In this document: one piece after another, positions 7,384 through 15,703 of the stretch
How positions within the stretch are numbered: the stretch's first letter is position 1
Layout: every line of letters starts with the position of its first letter
Source of the DNA: an uncultured SAR86 cluster bacterium
Lineage (GTDB): Bacteria; Pseudomonadota; Gammaproteobacteria; Magnimaribacterales; D2472
DNA: 64,000 bases
Assembly: GCA_902622845.1 (NCBI GenBank)
Contig: CACNRI010000002.1
Coordinates: 1-64,000 of the forward strand
Direction: 5' to 3'
Translations under genes and position numbers: made by a program
Notes under the pieces: generated by a model
Told to the model about the DNA's origin: nothing
The model's database searches: none
Seen by the model: only the letters and a program-made list of their open reading frames with translations

Positions 7384-9183
7384 ATGAATAACTTCAAATA
7401 CTATCTCCAAATGAAGCATTTGTTGGTACCTGTGTTCTTATTTTTGTGCATCAGTACTTTTTCTCAAGAAATGAATGACGACTTTTTGGAATCTCTGCCT
7501 GAAGAATTAAGAGAGCAATTTTTGTCGGAAAACGATACTTTTAATAATACTGATTTAAAAAATTATGAATCGTTTAGCTCCGCTGTTGAAAAAGATTTGG
7601 AAGAAGATGATTTTGGGCTTAGTATTTTTGGAGAATCTTTTTTTTCTTCCTACTCATCTACTTTTATGCCGATCAATGATCCTGCTGCGTCTTCAAACTA
7701 TATTCTCGATGTTGATGATTTAGTCTCAATTCAGTACCTTGGAGACTCCAATGATAATTTTGAAATTAGAATTGATAGAGCTGGAAATGCAGTTTTACCA
7801 GAAATTGGCATCTTAAAGCTTGCTGGACTTTCAGTTAGTCAAGCTAATTTACAGTTAAATCAGTCCCTTAATAGGGTTCTTATAAATACATCAGCTGTAT
7901 TAACATTGAAGGAAATAAGAGATATCAATATTCTTGTGACAGGGTTTGTCGTTAATCCAGGAATATATGTATTAAGTGGATATTCAAATATTTTATACGT
8001 TTTAAATTCTGCTGGAGGTGTTTCAAAGAATGGCTCCTATAGAAATATTGTGGTTAAGAGAAAGGGAAAAGTAGTTCATCAACTTGATCTTTATGATATT
8101 TTTGTAAGAGGCGATACCCTCTCAAATATTTCTCTAAGATCCGGAGACTCAGTTGTTGTCGAAGCATCAAATAACTTTGTTCCTTTGATGGGAGCTGTTA
8201 ATAGACAAGCAATTTATGAATTTAAGGATGGAGAATCTGTTGAAGACATTATTGATTTTGCTGGTGGTATCTCATCTGATTCCAATGACCAGAATAAATT
8301 TTTCCTTATTAGGCAAAACAATGAAAGAATTGAATTAATTGAAGAAGATTTTAAGATTGCATCCAGATTTGAGCTAGAAACAAATGATAGACTTTTTGTT
8401 AAGTTTAAAGATTACAAAAAAGATGAAATGTTTTTATCAGAAAATGAGGATTTCATCAGTAAACCAGTTATTGTCAGTGGAGCTGTAAAATTTCCTGGCG
8501 AGTATTACATCGACCAAAATCAAACTCTTTCAGAGCTAATAACTGAATTTGGAGGATTTAGAGAGGATGCATATATTTTCGGAGCAGCATTGTTTAATGA
8601 AGATGCTGCGAATCTTGAAAAAGAATTTAACTCAAGACTATATAATGATGCAATTAAATCAGTTACCAATGTTGGTAGTGTTGCGAGAACTAATAATTTA
8701 GAGTCTTTGTCATCTTTATTAAGTGAATTTAATGAAATTGAGCCAAAAGGCAGAATAGTGACGGAGTTTTCTGTCGATAAACTTAGAGCAGATGATGAAT
8801 TAAATTATATTCTATCTCCCGGTGACAGAATCCATGTTCCTTATTTTAAAAAGATTGTATATGTTTTTGGAGAAGTGCTTAATCCTGGAACACAAGTTTT
8901 TGTCAGTGATATGAAGGTCGACGACTATATTAAGAAATCTGGAGGCTTTAATGATTATGCAGATAAATCTTCAGTAATTATTGTTCATCCAAATGGGGAA
9001 AGCGAAAAAGTTGCACTCAAACTCTTTACTAATAATAAAACTAATCTATATGCTGGATCAGTAATTTATGTTCCAAGAGACCTTAAACAAATTGATGGCA
9101 TTGAATTGGGTTCAGTAATGGCACCCATAATTAGCAGTCTTGCAATATCTCTTGCTTCATTGAATTCAATCTCTAATAATTAA
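7384..9183 (+). CDS. Polysaccharide export outer-membrane protein (KpsD/Wza-like)
   Basis: 599 residues with a signal peptide (cleavage probably after CISTFSQ, no good lipobox Cys). An acidic linker precedes a polysaccharide-export domain starting near residue 105 (NYILDVDDLVSIQYLGD...GNAVLPEIGILKLAGLS). At least three SLBB-type repeats follow, seen as GFVVNPGIYVLSG, GAVKFPGEYYID and GEVLNPGTQVFVSD, each with an SAGG/FGGF/KSGGF turn. This matches KpsD/Wza proteins that span the periplasm and form the outer-membrane exit. The end is hydrophobic (PIISSLAISLASLNS). ATG 7411 is an alternative start giving a tidier signal peptide. Confidence 0.85.
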   Translation: MNNFKYYLQMKHLLVPVFLFLCISTFSQEMNDDFLESLPEELREQFLSENDTFNNTDLKNYESFSSAVEKDLEEDDFGLSIFGESFFSSYSSTFMPINDPAASSNYILDVDDLVSIQYLGDSNDNFEIRIDRAGNAVLPEIGILKLAGLSVSQANLQLNQSLNRVLINTSAVLTLKEIRDINILVTGFVVNPGIYVLSGYSNILYVLNSAGGVSKNGSYRNIVVKRKGKVVHQLDLYDIFVRGDTLSNISLRSGDSVVVEASNNFVPLMGAVNRQAIYEFKDGESVEDIIDFAGGISSDSNDQNKFFLIRQNNERIELIEEDFKIASRFELETNDRLFVKFKDYKKDEMFLSENEDFISKPVIVSGAVKFPGEYYIDQNQTLSELITEFGGFREDAYIFGAALFNEDAANLEKEFNSRLYNDAIKSVTNVGSVARTNNLESLSSLLSEFNEIEPKGRIVTEFSVDKLRADDELNYILSPGDRIHVPYFKKIVYVFGEVLNPGTQVFVSDMKVDDYIKKSGGFNDYADKSSVIIVHPNGESEKVALKLFTNNKTNLYAGSVIYVPRDLKQIDGIELGSVMAPIISSLAISLASLNSISNN

Positions 9184-9189
9184 AACTGA

Positions 9190-9789
9190 ATGATTGAATT
9201 CATTGATCTTTCTCAAGAAAAACCTTATCAAGTGTTTAAAGATTCTTATGAACATGCATTAGAAAATAAGCAGTCTGCTATTGATGCAATCTCAATAAGT
9301 TCATATAACCCTGAATTAAGTGAGGTTGAATCAAGATTTGTAAATTTAAAGTATATAGTTAACGATGAGTGGATCTTTTTTTCAAATTATGCTTCAGCTA
9401 AGTCTAAGTCTTTTAAGATGCATCCTCAAATAAGTGCAGTTATCTATTGGAAAAAAACCAATACACAAATTCGCATTAAAGCAAAAATCTTTAAAACAGC
9501 CGAAAAATTTTCAAATAAACACTTTGAATCGAGATCAACTGAAAAAAATGCACTTGCGATAAGCTCTAATCAATCTCAGATCATAGAAAGTTTTGAAAAC
9601 ATAAAAACAAAATATCTGGAGACTCTGAATAATAAAGATCTTCTTCAAACCAGACCCTCTTATTGGGGAGGCTATTCATTTAGACCCTATTCTTTTGAGT
9701 TTTGGACAGGAGACAAATTTAGACTGAACAAAAGATCTTTGTACATAAAGAATAAGGATAATTGGGATTATTATCTTTTAGAGCCATAG
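9190..9789 (+). CDS. pdxH: Pyridoxamine 5'-phosphate oxidase family protein (PdxH-like)
   Basis: 199 residues. The C-terminal QTRPSYWGGYSFRPYSFEFW followed by RLNKRSLYIK matches the PdxH hallmark RPxxWGGYxxxPxxxEFW, and SRFVNLKYIV...FFSNYASAKSKSF matches its FMN-binding strand and Asn-Tyr-x-Ser-x-Lys segment. PdxH oxidises pyridoxamine or pyridoxine 5'-phosphate to PLP with FMN and O2. The N-terminus is less conserved than usual. It sits between the capsule export operon and infC, six bases after the exporter gene, and has no functional link to either. Confidence 0.85.
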   Translation: MIEFIDLSQEKPYQVFKDSYEHALENKQSAIDAISISSYNPELSEVESRFVNLKYIVNDEWIFFSNYASAKSKSFKMHPQISAVIYWKKTNTQIRIKAKIFKTAEKFSNKHFESRSTEKNALAISSNQSQIIESFENIKTKYLETLNNKDLLQTRPSYWGGYSFRPYSFEFWTGDKFRLNKRSLYIKNKDNWDYYLLEP

Positions 9790-9927
9790 CACTTTTGAAA
9801 TGACAAGATTTAGTTTAAAATTCAACTAATTTATGTATAACCAAATGACTAATACTTTATGAACCCTTTTTATAAAGTTGCAAGCAGGTCTTATATAAAA
9901 AGTTAATGCCTTCCATAACAAATTATT

Positions 9928-10449
9928 TTGAAAAAAAAGACGCTCCCAATTAATTCAGCTATAAGAGCTGAAAAAGTTATGCTGATAGACCAAAATGGAA
10001 ACAAAGGTGGCATCATTTCTACGACAGATGCAATCAAGATGGCTGAAGCAAGTTCATTGGACCTTGTTCAAGTAACTCCAAATGACTCAGAGCCAGTAGT
10101 TTGTAAGATTTTAGACTATGGTAAATATGTTTTTACCAAAAAGAAAAACACACAGTCCGCTAATTCCAAAACAAAAAAAACTTCTCTTAAAGAAATAAAA
10201 TTTAGACCATCAACAGATGTTGGAGATTACAATATAAAATTAAAAAAAATAAAAAGCTTTATTCTTTCAGGCGATAAGACTAAAATAAGCGTCCGTTTTA
10301 GGGGAAGAGAAATACTTAATAGTAATTTAGGTTTAGAACTTCTCAATAGAATTAAGCTTGATTTGGAAGATTGCTCACAAGTTGATCAAGAACCATCTCT
10401 AGAAGGGAGACAGCTACAAATGGTTTTATCTCCAGTAAGAAAAAAATAG
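9928..10449 (+). CDS. infC: Translation initiation factor IF-3 with non-AUG start
   Basis: About 173 residues. N-terminal domain ([38 protein letters not shown]) and C-terminal domain ([31 protein letters not shown]) are both complete. IF-3 binds the 30S subunit and polices start-codon choice. No ATG is available: the frame opens ATT ATT TTG AAA AAA AAG, so the start is TTG 9928 or one of the two ATT codons at 9922 and 9925. E. coli infC uses AUU to let IF-3 repress its own translation, and the same logic probably applies here. There is no clear Shine-Dalgarno. Confidence 0.96.
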   Translation: MKKKTLPINSAIRAEKVMLIDQNGNKGGIISTTDAIKMAEASSLDLVQVTPNDSEPVVCKILDYGKYVFTKKKNTQSANSKTKKTSLKEIKFRPSTDVGDYNIKLKKIKSFILSGDKTKISVRFRGREILNSNLGLELLNRIKLDLEDCSQVDQEPSLEGRQLQMVLSPVRKK

Positions 10450-10454
10450 AAGAT

Positions 10455-10646
10455 ATGGGATATAAATTAAAAAAACATTCAGGTGCTTCAAAGCGTTTTA
10501 AGAAAACGAGTTCTTCTTTTAAGTCTAGAAGTGCCAATAGAAACCATATTTTATCTAAACAATCTACAAAAAGGAAAAGACATAATAGAGGGCTTAACAA
10601 GCTTACTGGAAATGTCTTAAAAGTAGTTCAAAAACTGACAAGATAA
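10455..10646 (+). CDS. rpmI: 50S ribosomal protein L35
   Basis: 63 residues, highly basic. [16 protein letters not shown] is the conserved L35 start, with [17 protein letters not shown] in the middle. It sits five bases after infC and six before rplT, the universal infC-rpmI-rplT order, and is subject in other gammaproteobacteria to L20 autoregulation. I did not find the L20-binding pseudoknot by eye. Confidence 0.97.
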   Translation: MGYKLKKHSGASKRFKKTSSSFKSRSANRNHILSKQSTKRKRHNRGLNKLTGNVLKVVQKLTR

Positions 10647-10652
10647 TTAATT

Positions 10653-11000
10653 ATGGCTAGAGTAACAAAATCTAATACAGCTAAAAAAAGACATAAGAAA
10701 GTACTAAGTGCTACCAAAGGCCATTATGGTGCTAGAAGTCGATTATATAAAACAGCCAAGCAATCTAATATTAAAGCTTTGCAATATGCTTTTAGAGATA
10801 GAAAAAATAGAAAAAGATCCTTTAGGAACTTATGGATCTCTAGAATCAACGCTGCATCAAGAGAGTTAGGAATTTCTTATTCAAAACTTATAAATTTACT
10901 TGAAAAAAAACAAATTAAAATAAATAGAAAAATCCTTGCAGACATTTCTGTAAGTGATAAAAGAACATTTCAGGAAATAATCAATAAAGCCTCAGGCTAA
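10653..11000 (+). CDS. rplT: 50S ribosomal protein L20
   Basis: 115 residues. [18 protein letters not shown] and [15 protein letters not shown] belong to the extended basic N-terminus that threads into 23S r[24 protein letters not shown] and the globular C-terminus are intact. Needed for early 50S assembly. The stop overlaps the pheS ATG by one base (TAATG), so ribosomes may pass directly to pheS. Confidence 0.98.
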   Translation: MARVTKSNTAKKRHKKVLSATKGHYGARSRLYKTAKQSNIKALQYAFRDRKNRKRSFRNLWISRINAASRELGISYSKLINLLEKKQIKINRKILADISVSDKRTFQEIINKASG

Positions 11001-11725
11001 TGTCACCTAAAGAAAATTTATTTATTTCTAGCATCAAAAAAGATGTTGGATCTCCACATCCTGTTGAGGAAATGAAAAATAGGCTTGTAAGTATATTGCA
11101 ATCATTTGGCTTTAGTTATGAAGAGGGTCCTGAAGTTGAAACCGAAGAGAACAATTTTGACATGCTCAATATTCATAAAAATCATCCTGCTAGACAAATG
11201 CATGATACTTTTTATGTTGAAAATAAATCTCTTGTTTTAAGAACGCACACTTCGCCAGTCCAAATAAGAAGTATGCTCAAGCTCAAACCACCAATTTCTA
11301 TAGTTTCTGCAGGAAAAGTATATAGAAAAGATGATGATGCAACTCATTTGCCCATGTTCCATCAAGTTGAAGCAATTTGTGTTGATGAAGATATAAGCTT
11401 TGCTAATTTGAAGTATCTTATATATGAAATCTGTTCAATATTATTTGGTTCTAATGTTGAAATAAGATTTAGACCATCATATTTTCCATTTACTGAGCCA
11501 TCTGCAGAAGTGGATATAAAATCAGAAAATGGTAAATGGCTTGAAATTCTCGGATGCGGGGTAGTTAATCCAATTGTACTTGATAATTGTAATATTAATT
11601 CTACTAAGTTCTCTGGTCTAGCTCTCGGAATGGGCGTAGAGAGAATAGCAATGCTTTTAAATAATGTTAATGACATAAGAGATTTTTACAAATCGAATCT
11701 TGATTTTCTTGGTCAGAATAAATGA
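11000..11725 (+). CDS. pheS: Phenylalanyl-tRNA synthetase alpha subunit lacking its N-terminal domain
   Basis: 241 residues against about 327 in E. coli. The complete class II catalytic core is present: GPEVETEENNFDMLNIHKNH with HPARQMHDTFYV (motif 1 region), LRTHTSPVQIR, GKVYRKDDDATHLPMFHQVE (motif 2), IRFRPSYFPFTEPSAEVD, WLEILGCGVV and GLALGMGVERIAML (motif 3). The roughly 85-residue N-terminal coiled coil, which contacts tRNA-Phe in known structures, is absent. It cannot be recovered by moving the start, because ATG 11000 overlaps the rplT stop and upstream sequence is rplT coding. PheS normally pairs with PheT as an alpha2-beta2 enzyme. The stop overlaps pheT by four bases (ATGA). Confidence 0.96.
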   Translation: MSPKENLFISSIKKDVGSPHPVEEMKNRLVSILQSFGFSYEEGPEVETEENNFDMLNIHKNHPARQMHDTFYVENKSLVLRTHTSPVQIRSMLKLKPPISIVSAGKVYRKDDDATHLPMFHQVEAICVDEDISFANLKYLIYEICSILFGSNVEIRFRPSYFPFTEPSAEVDIKSENGKWLEILGCGVVNPIVLDNCNINSTKFSGLALGMGVERIAMLLNNVNDIRDFYKSNLDFLGQNK

Positions 11726-13644
11726 AGTTTCATTACCAGCACCTCATAGAGCTTCTAAAAAAAACTCCCACTAAAGCTGAACTCTCTGAAATACTTTTTC
11801 AGCTAGGGCATGAAAATGAAATTGAAGGTGAAATTTTTAATCTCGAGCTTACTCCAAATAGAGGTGATTGTCTAAGCCTGACGGGTATTGCTAGAGATTT
11901 AAATTTCTTTTTTGAATATAAAGATAATTTAAAAATTTATGATGGTGCGATAGAAAAGTTTGACTTTGATTTTGTTAATCATGAGCCTGATGCTTGTCCA
12001 GATATTAACTTCTTGTATATAGAGATAGATAATAAGGTAAACTCTTACAAGGATTACCTTCAGTCATATTTTCAAGATCTTCCAAATAATAGAGTTAATT
12101 TTTTTACGGATATTTCAAATTATGTTTCCTATGAGCTTGGTCAACCAACACACTGTTATGATTTTTTATCTCTGCAGGGAACTTTAGAACTTAAAAAGAT
12201 TGATCAAAAAGATGATTTCACTACATTGCAAGATGAAAAGATTGTGATTGATGAAGGCAGCTTAGTTTTCTCTATTAATGATGAGGTTATTAATTTAGCT
12301 GGGATCATGGGAGGTAAAAATACGCGATGCAGTGATAAAACTACTAAGGTTCTATTAGAATGCGCTCACTTTAAACCTGAAGAAATTCTTGGAAAAAGTA
12401 CTCTTTATGGTTTAAATTCTGATGCATCTCACAAATATGAGAGATTTGTTGATCCTAATCTTCAAGAGTTCGCAATAAAGAGGTTTATTAAAATTGTTGA
12501 AGATCATGCTGATATTAAGGAAATTAAACTTTATAAAAATTCTAATTATAAGCATCAAGATAGAATGCTAGAGCTCAACTCTTCTAAGATAAATAATATT
12601 CTAGGAACAAATTTAGATGACAAAATGATCATAAAAATTCTCGATAACTTATTTTTTGAGACAATAGATAATCAAGTGAAAGTTCCGTCATTTAGAAATG
12701 ATATTCATACTACAAATGACTTGGCTGAGGAGATAGCCAGAATTGTAGGGTACAATAATATTGCCTCGCAGAGTATTAATCTTCCAAAAATTAAAAAAGA
12801 CTTTTCACTTTCGCAGTTCCTAAGAGATTTTCTTTTAAAAAACGGTTTTACCGAGGTTATTAATTTTCAGTTTTCAAATATAGATGAGTCTGAAACTATA
12901 AGTATTGATAATCCTCTTGATCAAAACAAAACACAGATGAGAACCTCGCTAAAGGATTCACTTCTTGAAAATCTACTTTTTAATGAGAGAAGGCAAAAAA
13001 GTTCAATAAAGCTATTTGAGATTTCAGACTTATACTCAATAGATCCAAGTGGAAACATAGATATCAAAAAAGTCATGGGCATAATTGCGTCTGGGCATGT
13101 GGCAAATAATTATGAAGACTTCTCAAAAAAAATTAATACACAATTTATGGATACAATTTTTAAAGATTTAAATTTTGATTCATCTCAATATTCATCCAAT
13201 ATTGATAGACAGTCAATAAATTCCAAAAGAAAAGAGGAGATCGTATATGTAGAAATTCCTCTTGAGAGATTTGAAGTTTATCGTAATGATGAATATGTTG
13301 AGAAATTAGATGAGGATATTCAATTTTTCAAATATAAAGAAATTTCCGGCTTTCCATCATCAACGAGAGATTTTTCATTTATGGTGAGCAATCTTGATAC
13401 GATCAATAAAATTTCTCAAAAGATTTTCGATTTTGATTCAAAGATATTAAAGGATGCATTTTTATTTGATTTTTATGAAAATGCTGCTAATCAGGAAGTT
13501 AAAGCAGCCTTTAGATTCATTTTTCAAGATTTTTCAAAGACTCTTACTGATAATGAAATCAATCAAGAATTAGAACCATTGTTAAGTGAAATCCTTAAAC
13601 TTGAAAATGTATCTATTCCTGGATATAAGCATGATATCCCTTAG
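11722..13644 (+). CDS. pheT: Phenylalanyl-tRNA synthetase beta subunit lacking the OB-fold domain
   Basis: 640 residues against about 795 in E. coli. B1 starts normally (FHYQHLIELL, LFQLGHENEIEG) but runs straight into NLELTPNRGDCLSLTGIARD. The roughly 110-residue B2 EMAP-II-like OB domain that normally splits B1 is missing. The B3/B4 editing module (VTNYV equivalent ISNYVSYELGQPTHCYDF, LAGIMGG, LLECAHFKPEEI), B5 (LAEEIARIVGYNNIAS), B6-B7 core and C-terminal FDX-ACB domain (FPSSTRDFSFMV...FIFQDFSKTLTD) remain. Together with the truncated PheS this gives a streamlined PheRS. No frameshift is visible. Confidence 0.96.
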   Translation: MKFHYQHLIELLKKTPTKAELSEILFQLGHENEIEGEIFNLELTPNRGDCLSLTGIARDLNFFFEYKDNLKIYDGAIEKFDFDFVNHEPDACPDINFLYIEIDNKVNSYKDYLQSYFQDLPNNRVNFFTDISNYVSYELGQPTHCYDFLSLQGTLELKKIDQKDDFTTLQDEKIVIDEGSLVFSINDEVINLAGIMGGKNTRCSDKTTKVLLECAHFKPEEILGKSTLYGLNSDASHKYERFVDPNLQEFAIKRFIKIVEDHADIKEIKLYKNSNYKHQDRMLELNSSKINNILGTNLDDKMIIKILDNLFFETIDNQVKVPSFRNDIHTTNDLAEEIARIVGYNNIASQSINLPKIKKDFSLSQFLRDFLLKNGFTEVINFQFSNIDESETISIDNPLDQNKTQMRTSLKDSLLENLLFNERRQKSSIKLFEISDLYSIDPSGNIDIKKVMGIIASGHVANNYEDFSKKINTQFMDTIFKDLNFDSSQYSSNIDRQSINSKRKEEIVYVEIPLERFEVYRNDEYVEKLDEDIQFFKYKEISGFPSSTRDFSFMVSNLDTINKISQKIFDFDSKILKDAFLFDFYENAANQEVKAAFRFIFQDFSKTLTDNEINQELEPLLSEILKLENVSIPGYKHDIP

Positions 13645-15577
13645 TAAATTCATTAAAATATTTTTTTTTATTTTAGTATTATTTTCGGAAGATTTACTTG
13701 TTGATGATTTTGTAAATAATATTTACAACAATCATGGTTCAGTTGGTCTAATTAATATGCCTTCTGCTAGATTTTATGACGAAAGCTCATTCGGAATTAC
13801 GGTTTACGATGGCACTCCTGATCAAAAGGTCACTCTAACATCTTCTCCATTTGATTGGCTAGAAGCATCTTTTTTCTATACAAATATTCAGGGGTTACCT
13901 TATCCTGGATATGAATATCAGGACTACAAAGATAAAGGTTTCAATGTAAAAATGAGACTTAAAGAGCAGGGAGTACTTCCGGCAATTGCAGTTGGCATCA
14001 ACGATTTAGCTGGAACTGGTTTTTATAGCGGAGAGTATGTTGTAAGTTCATATGAACTAAATAATATTGATTTCCACTTTGGTTTAGGCTGGGGTACTTT
14101 AAATGGTAAGAACGATTTTAAAAATCCCTTATCATTATTGGATGAAAGATTTAAAAATAGACCAACAGAATTTGAGGATCAAGGTGGTCAATTTCAGCCT
14201 TCAAGATATTATTCAGATGAAAATGTTTCTGCTTTCTTTGGATTTTCTTATATCCTCAATGATAGAACTCTATTTAAGTTTGAAAGAGATACTACCTCAA
14301 CAGACTCACAAATTGACTATCAGCTTGCTAAAAGCGACTTTAGTTATGGTTGGGAATACAGAGTAAACAAAAATTTAAGCATTGGATTATTTAATGAAAG
14401 AGATAATTTTTATTCGTTAAAATTTATTTATAAGCAAAATCCTAAACAAGAAATTCCAAGATATAAATATATACCTCCAAAAATTAAGGAAGATACATCT
14501 TCTTATGAAAAATTTATAGCTAATTTAAATAATAATGGCATAGGCGTAAATAAAATCATAAAAAAAGGAAAAATTATTGGCGTCGATATCACTCAATTTA
14601 TACATCCGAATGTTAATGTAATTAATGAAATAATCGATAATGCTAAATCTGACAGCAGTCTAACTGAAGAAGTTTTAGTAAATTATAAAATTGTGGATCT
14701 GAGTGTCATAGAAAATTATGATAATTCCTTTGAGGAGGAAAGCGAGCAAATTTATATCAGGAATAAGCAAAAAGGTTTCAATAGCAGTACTAAATTTAAC
14801 TTTAGACCCTTTTTGGCTTCAAGGGAAGGATTTTTCAAAGGTGCATTACTTCTAGAGAATGACTCTGAATATTTATTTGCTGATAATTTGATCTTTTCTT
14901 CAAACCTGAAGTATTCATTATGGAATAATTTTGATGACCTTGTAATACCGCCCAGAAATACCTACCCAGCTCAAGTAAGATCTGACGTTAAAGACTACTT
15001 AAGAGGCTTTAATGATGGAATTGTGATAGGTCGAGCCCAAATTGATTTTTATCAAAGTTTGAAAAACAATCATCATATTATGGTTTCAGCAGGATTGTTT
15101 GAGGAAATGTTTAGTGGAGCGGGTTTTGAATATTTATATTTTCCTAGTGAAAAAAATTATGCAGTTGGTTTCGAGGTCTTTGAAGTAATTAAAAGAGACT
15201 ACAAGCTTCAGTTTGGAACGTTGGATTACAGAAACACTACTGGACATATTAATTTCTACCATAGAAATTACAAATATATTCCTTTCGATACAAAGATTTC
15301 ATATGGCGAATATCTAGCTGGTGATGTTGGTGCAACAATTCAATTTTCTAGGAGTTTCAGAAATGGAGTAGAGTTCGGGGTATTTGCTTCGTTTACTAAT
15401 GTATCGTCTGAGCAGTTTGGTGAAGGCTCCTTTGATAAAGGAATATTTTTTAATTTGCCAGTTTTTTCAAATTTCATTAATTATTCATGGCGTCCGTTAA
15501 CAAAAGATCCTGGGGCAAAACTTACACGAAAGAACAATTTGTACGATCTTTTAGTAAAATTTAGGCCAATTAACTAA
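13631..15577 (+). CDS. YjbH-like outer-membrane exopolysaccharide protein
   Basis: 648 residues from ATG 13631, which overlaps the pheT stop by 14 bases and gives a proper signal peptide (MISLSKFIKIFFFILVLFS). GSVGLINMPSARFYDESSFG, FDWLEASFFYTN, YKDKGFNVKMRLKEQG and VGINDLAGTGFYSGEYVVSS match the YjbH (DUF940) family, beta-rich lipoprotein-like or barrel proteins linked to exopolysaccharide secretion in E. coli (yjbEFGH). The C-terminal half is rich in alternating aromatic strands as in outer-membrane barrels. No yjbE, yjbF or yjbG partner is present here. It lies between pheT and ihfA, which are usually adjacent. Confidence 0.8.
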   Translation: MISLSKFIKIFFFILVLFSEDLLVDDFVNNIYNNHGSVGLINMPSARFYDESSFGITVYDGTPDQKVTLTSSPFDWLEASFFYTNIQGLPYPGYEYQDYKDKGFNVKMRLKEQGVLPAIAVGINDLAGTGFYSGEYVVSSYELNNIDFHFGLGWGTLNGKNDFKNPLSLLDERFKNRPTEFEDQGGQFQPSRYYSDENVSAFFGFSYILNDRTLFKFERDTTSTDSQIDYQLAKSDFSYGWEYRVNKNLSIGLFNERDNFYSLKFIYKQNPKQEIPRYKYIPPKIKEDTSSYEKFIANLNNNGIGVNKIIKKGKIIGVDITQFIHPNVNVINEIIDNAKSDSSLTEEVLVNYKIVDLSVIENYDNSFEEESEQIYIRNKQKGFNSSTKFNFRPFLASREGFFKGALLLENDSEYLFADNLIFSSNLKYSLWNNFDDLVIPPRNTYPAQVRSDVKDYLRGFNDGIVIGRAQIDFYQSLKNNHHIMVSAGLFEEMFSGAGFEYLYFPSEKNYAVGFEVFEVIKRDYKLQFGTLDYRNTTGHINFYHRNYKYIPFDTKISYGEYLAGDVGATIQFSRSFRNGVEFGVFASFTNVSSEQFGEGSFDKGIFFNLPVFSNFINYSWRPLTKDPGAKLTRKNNLYDLLVKFRPIN

Positions 15578-15703
15578 GGGCAACCAAAATTTGGATGTCA
15601 AAAAGAAATTATGTCTAAAAAAAATACTTTATTTTGTAAAAAAGTAATCAAAATTATTTAAATATGAACAAAATTTATGCATAATTACTCTTTGAGGAGC
15701 TTA

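Noticed and set aside
9859-9906. 15-codon frame (MNPFYKVASRSYIKS) upstream of infC as a leader peptide
   Set aside because: No ribosome site, only one Phe codon, and no terminator/antiterminator pair nearby, so Phe attenuation is not supported.
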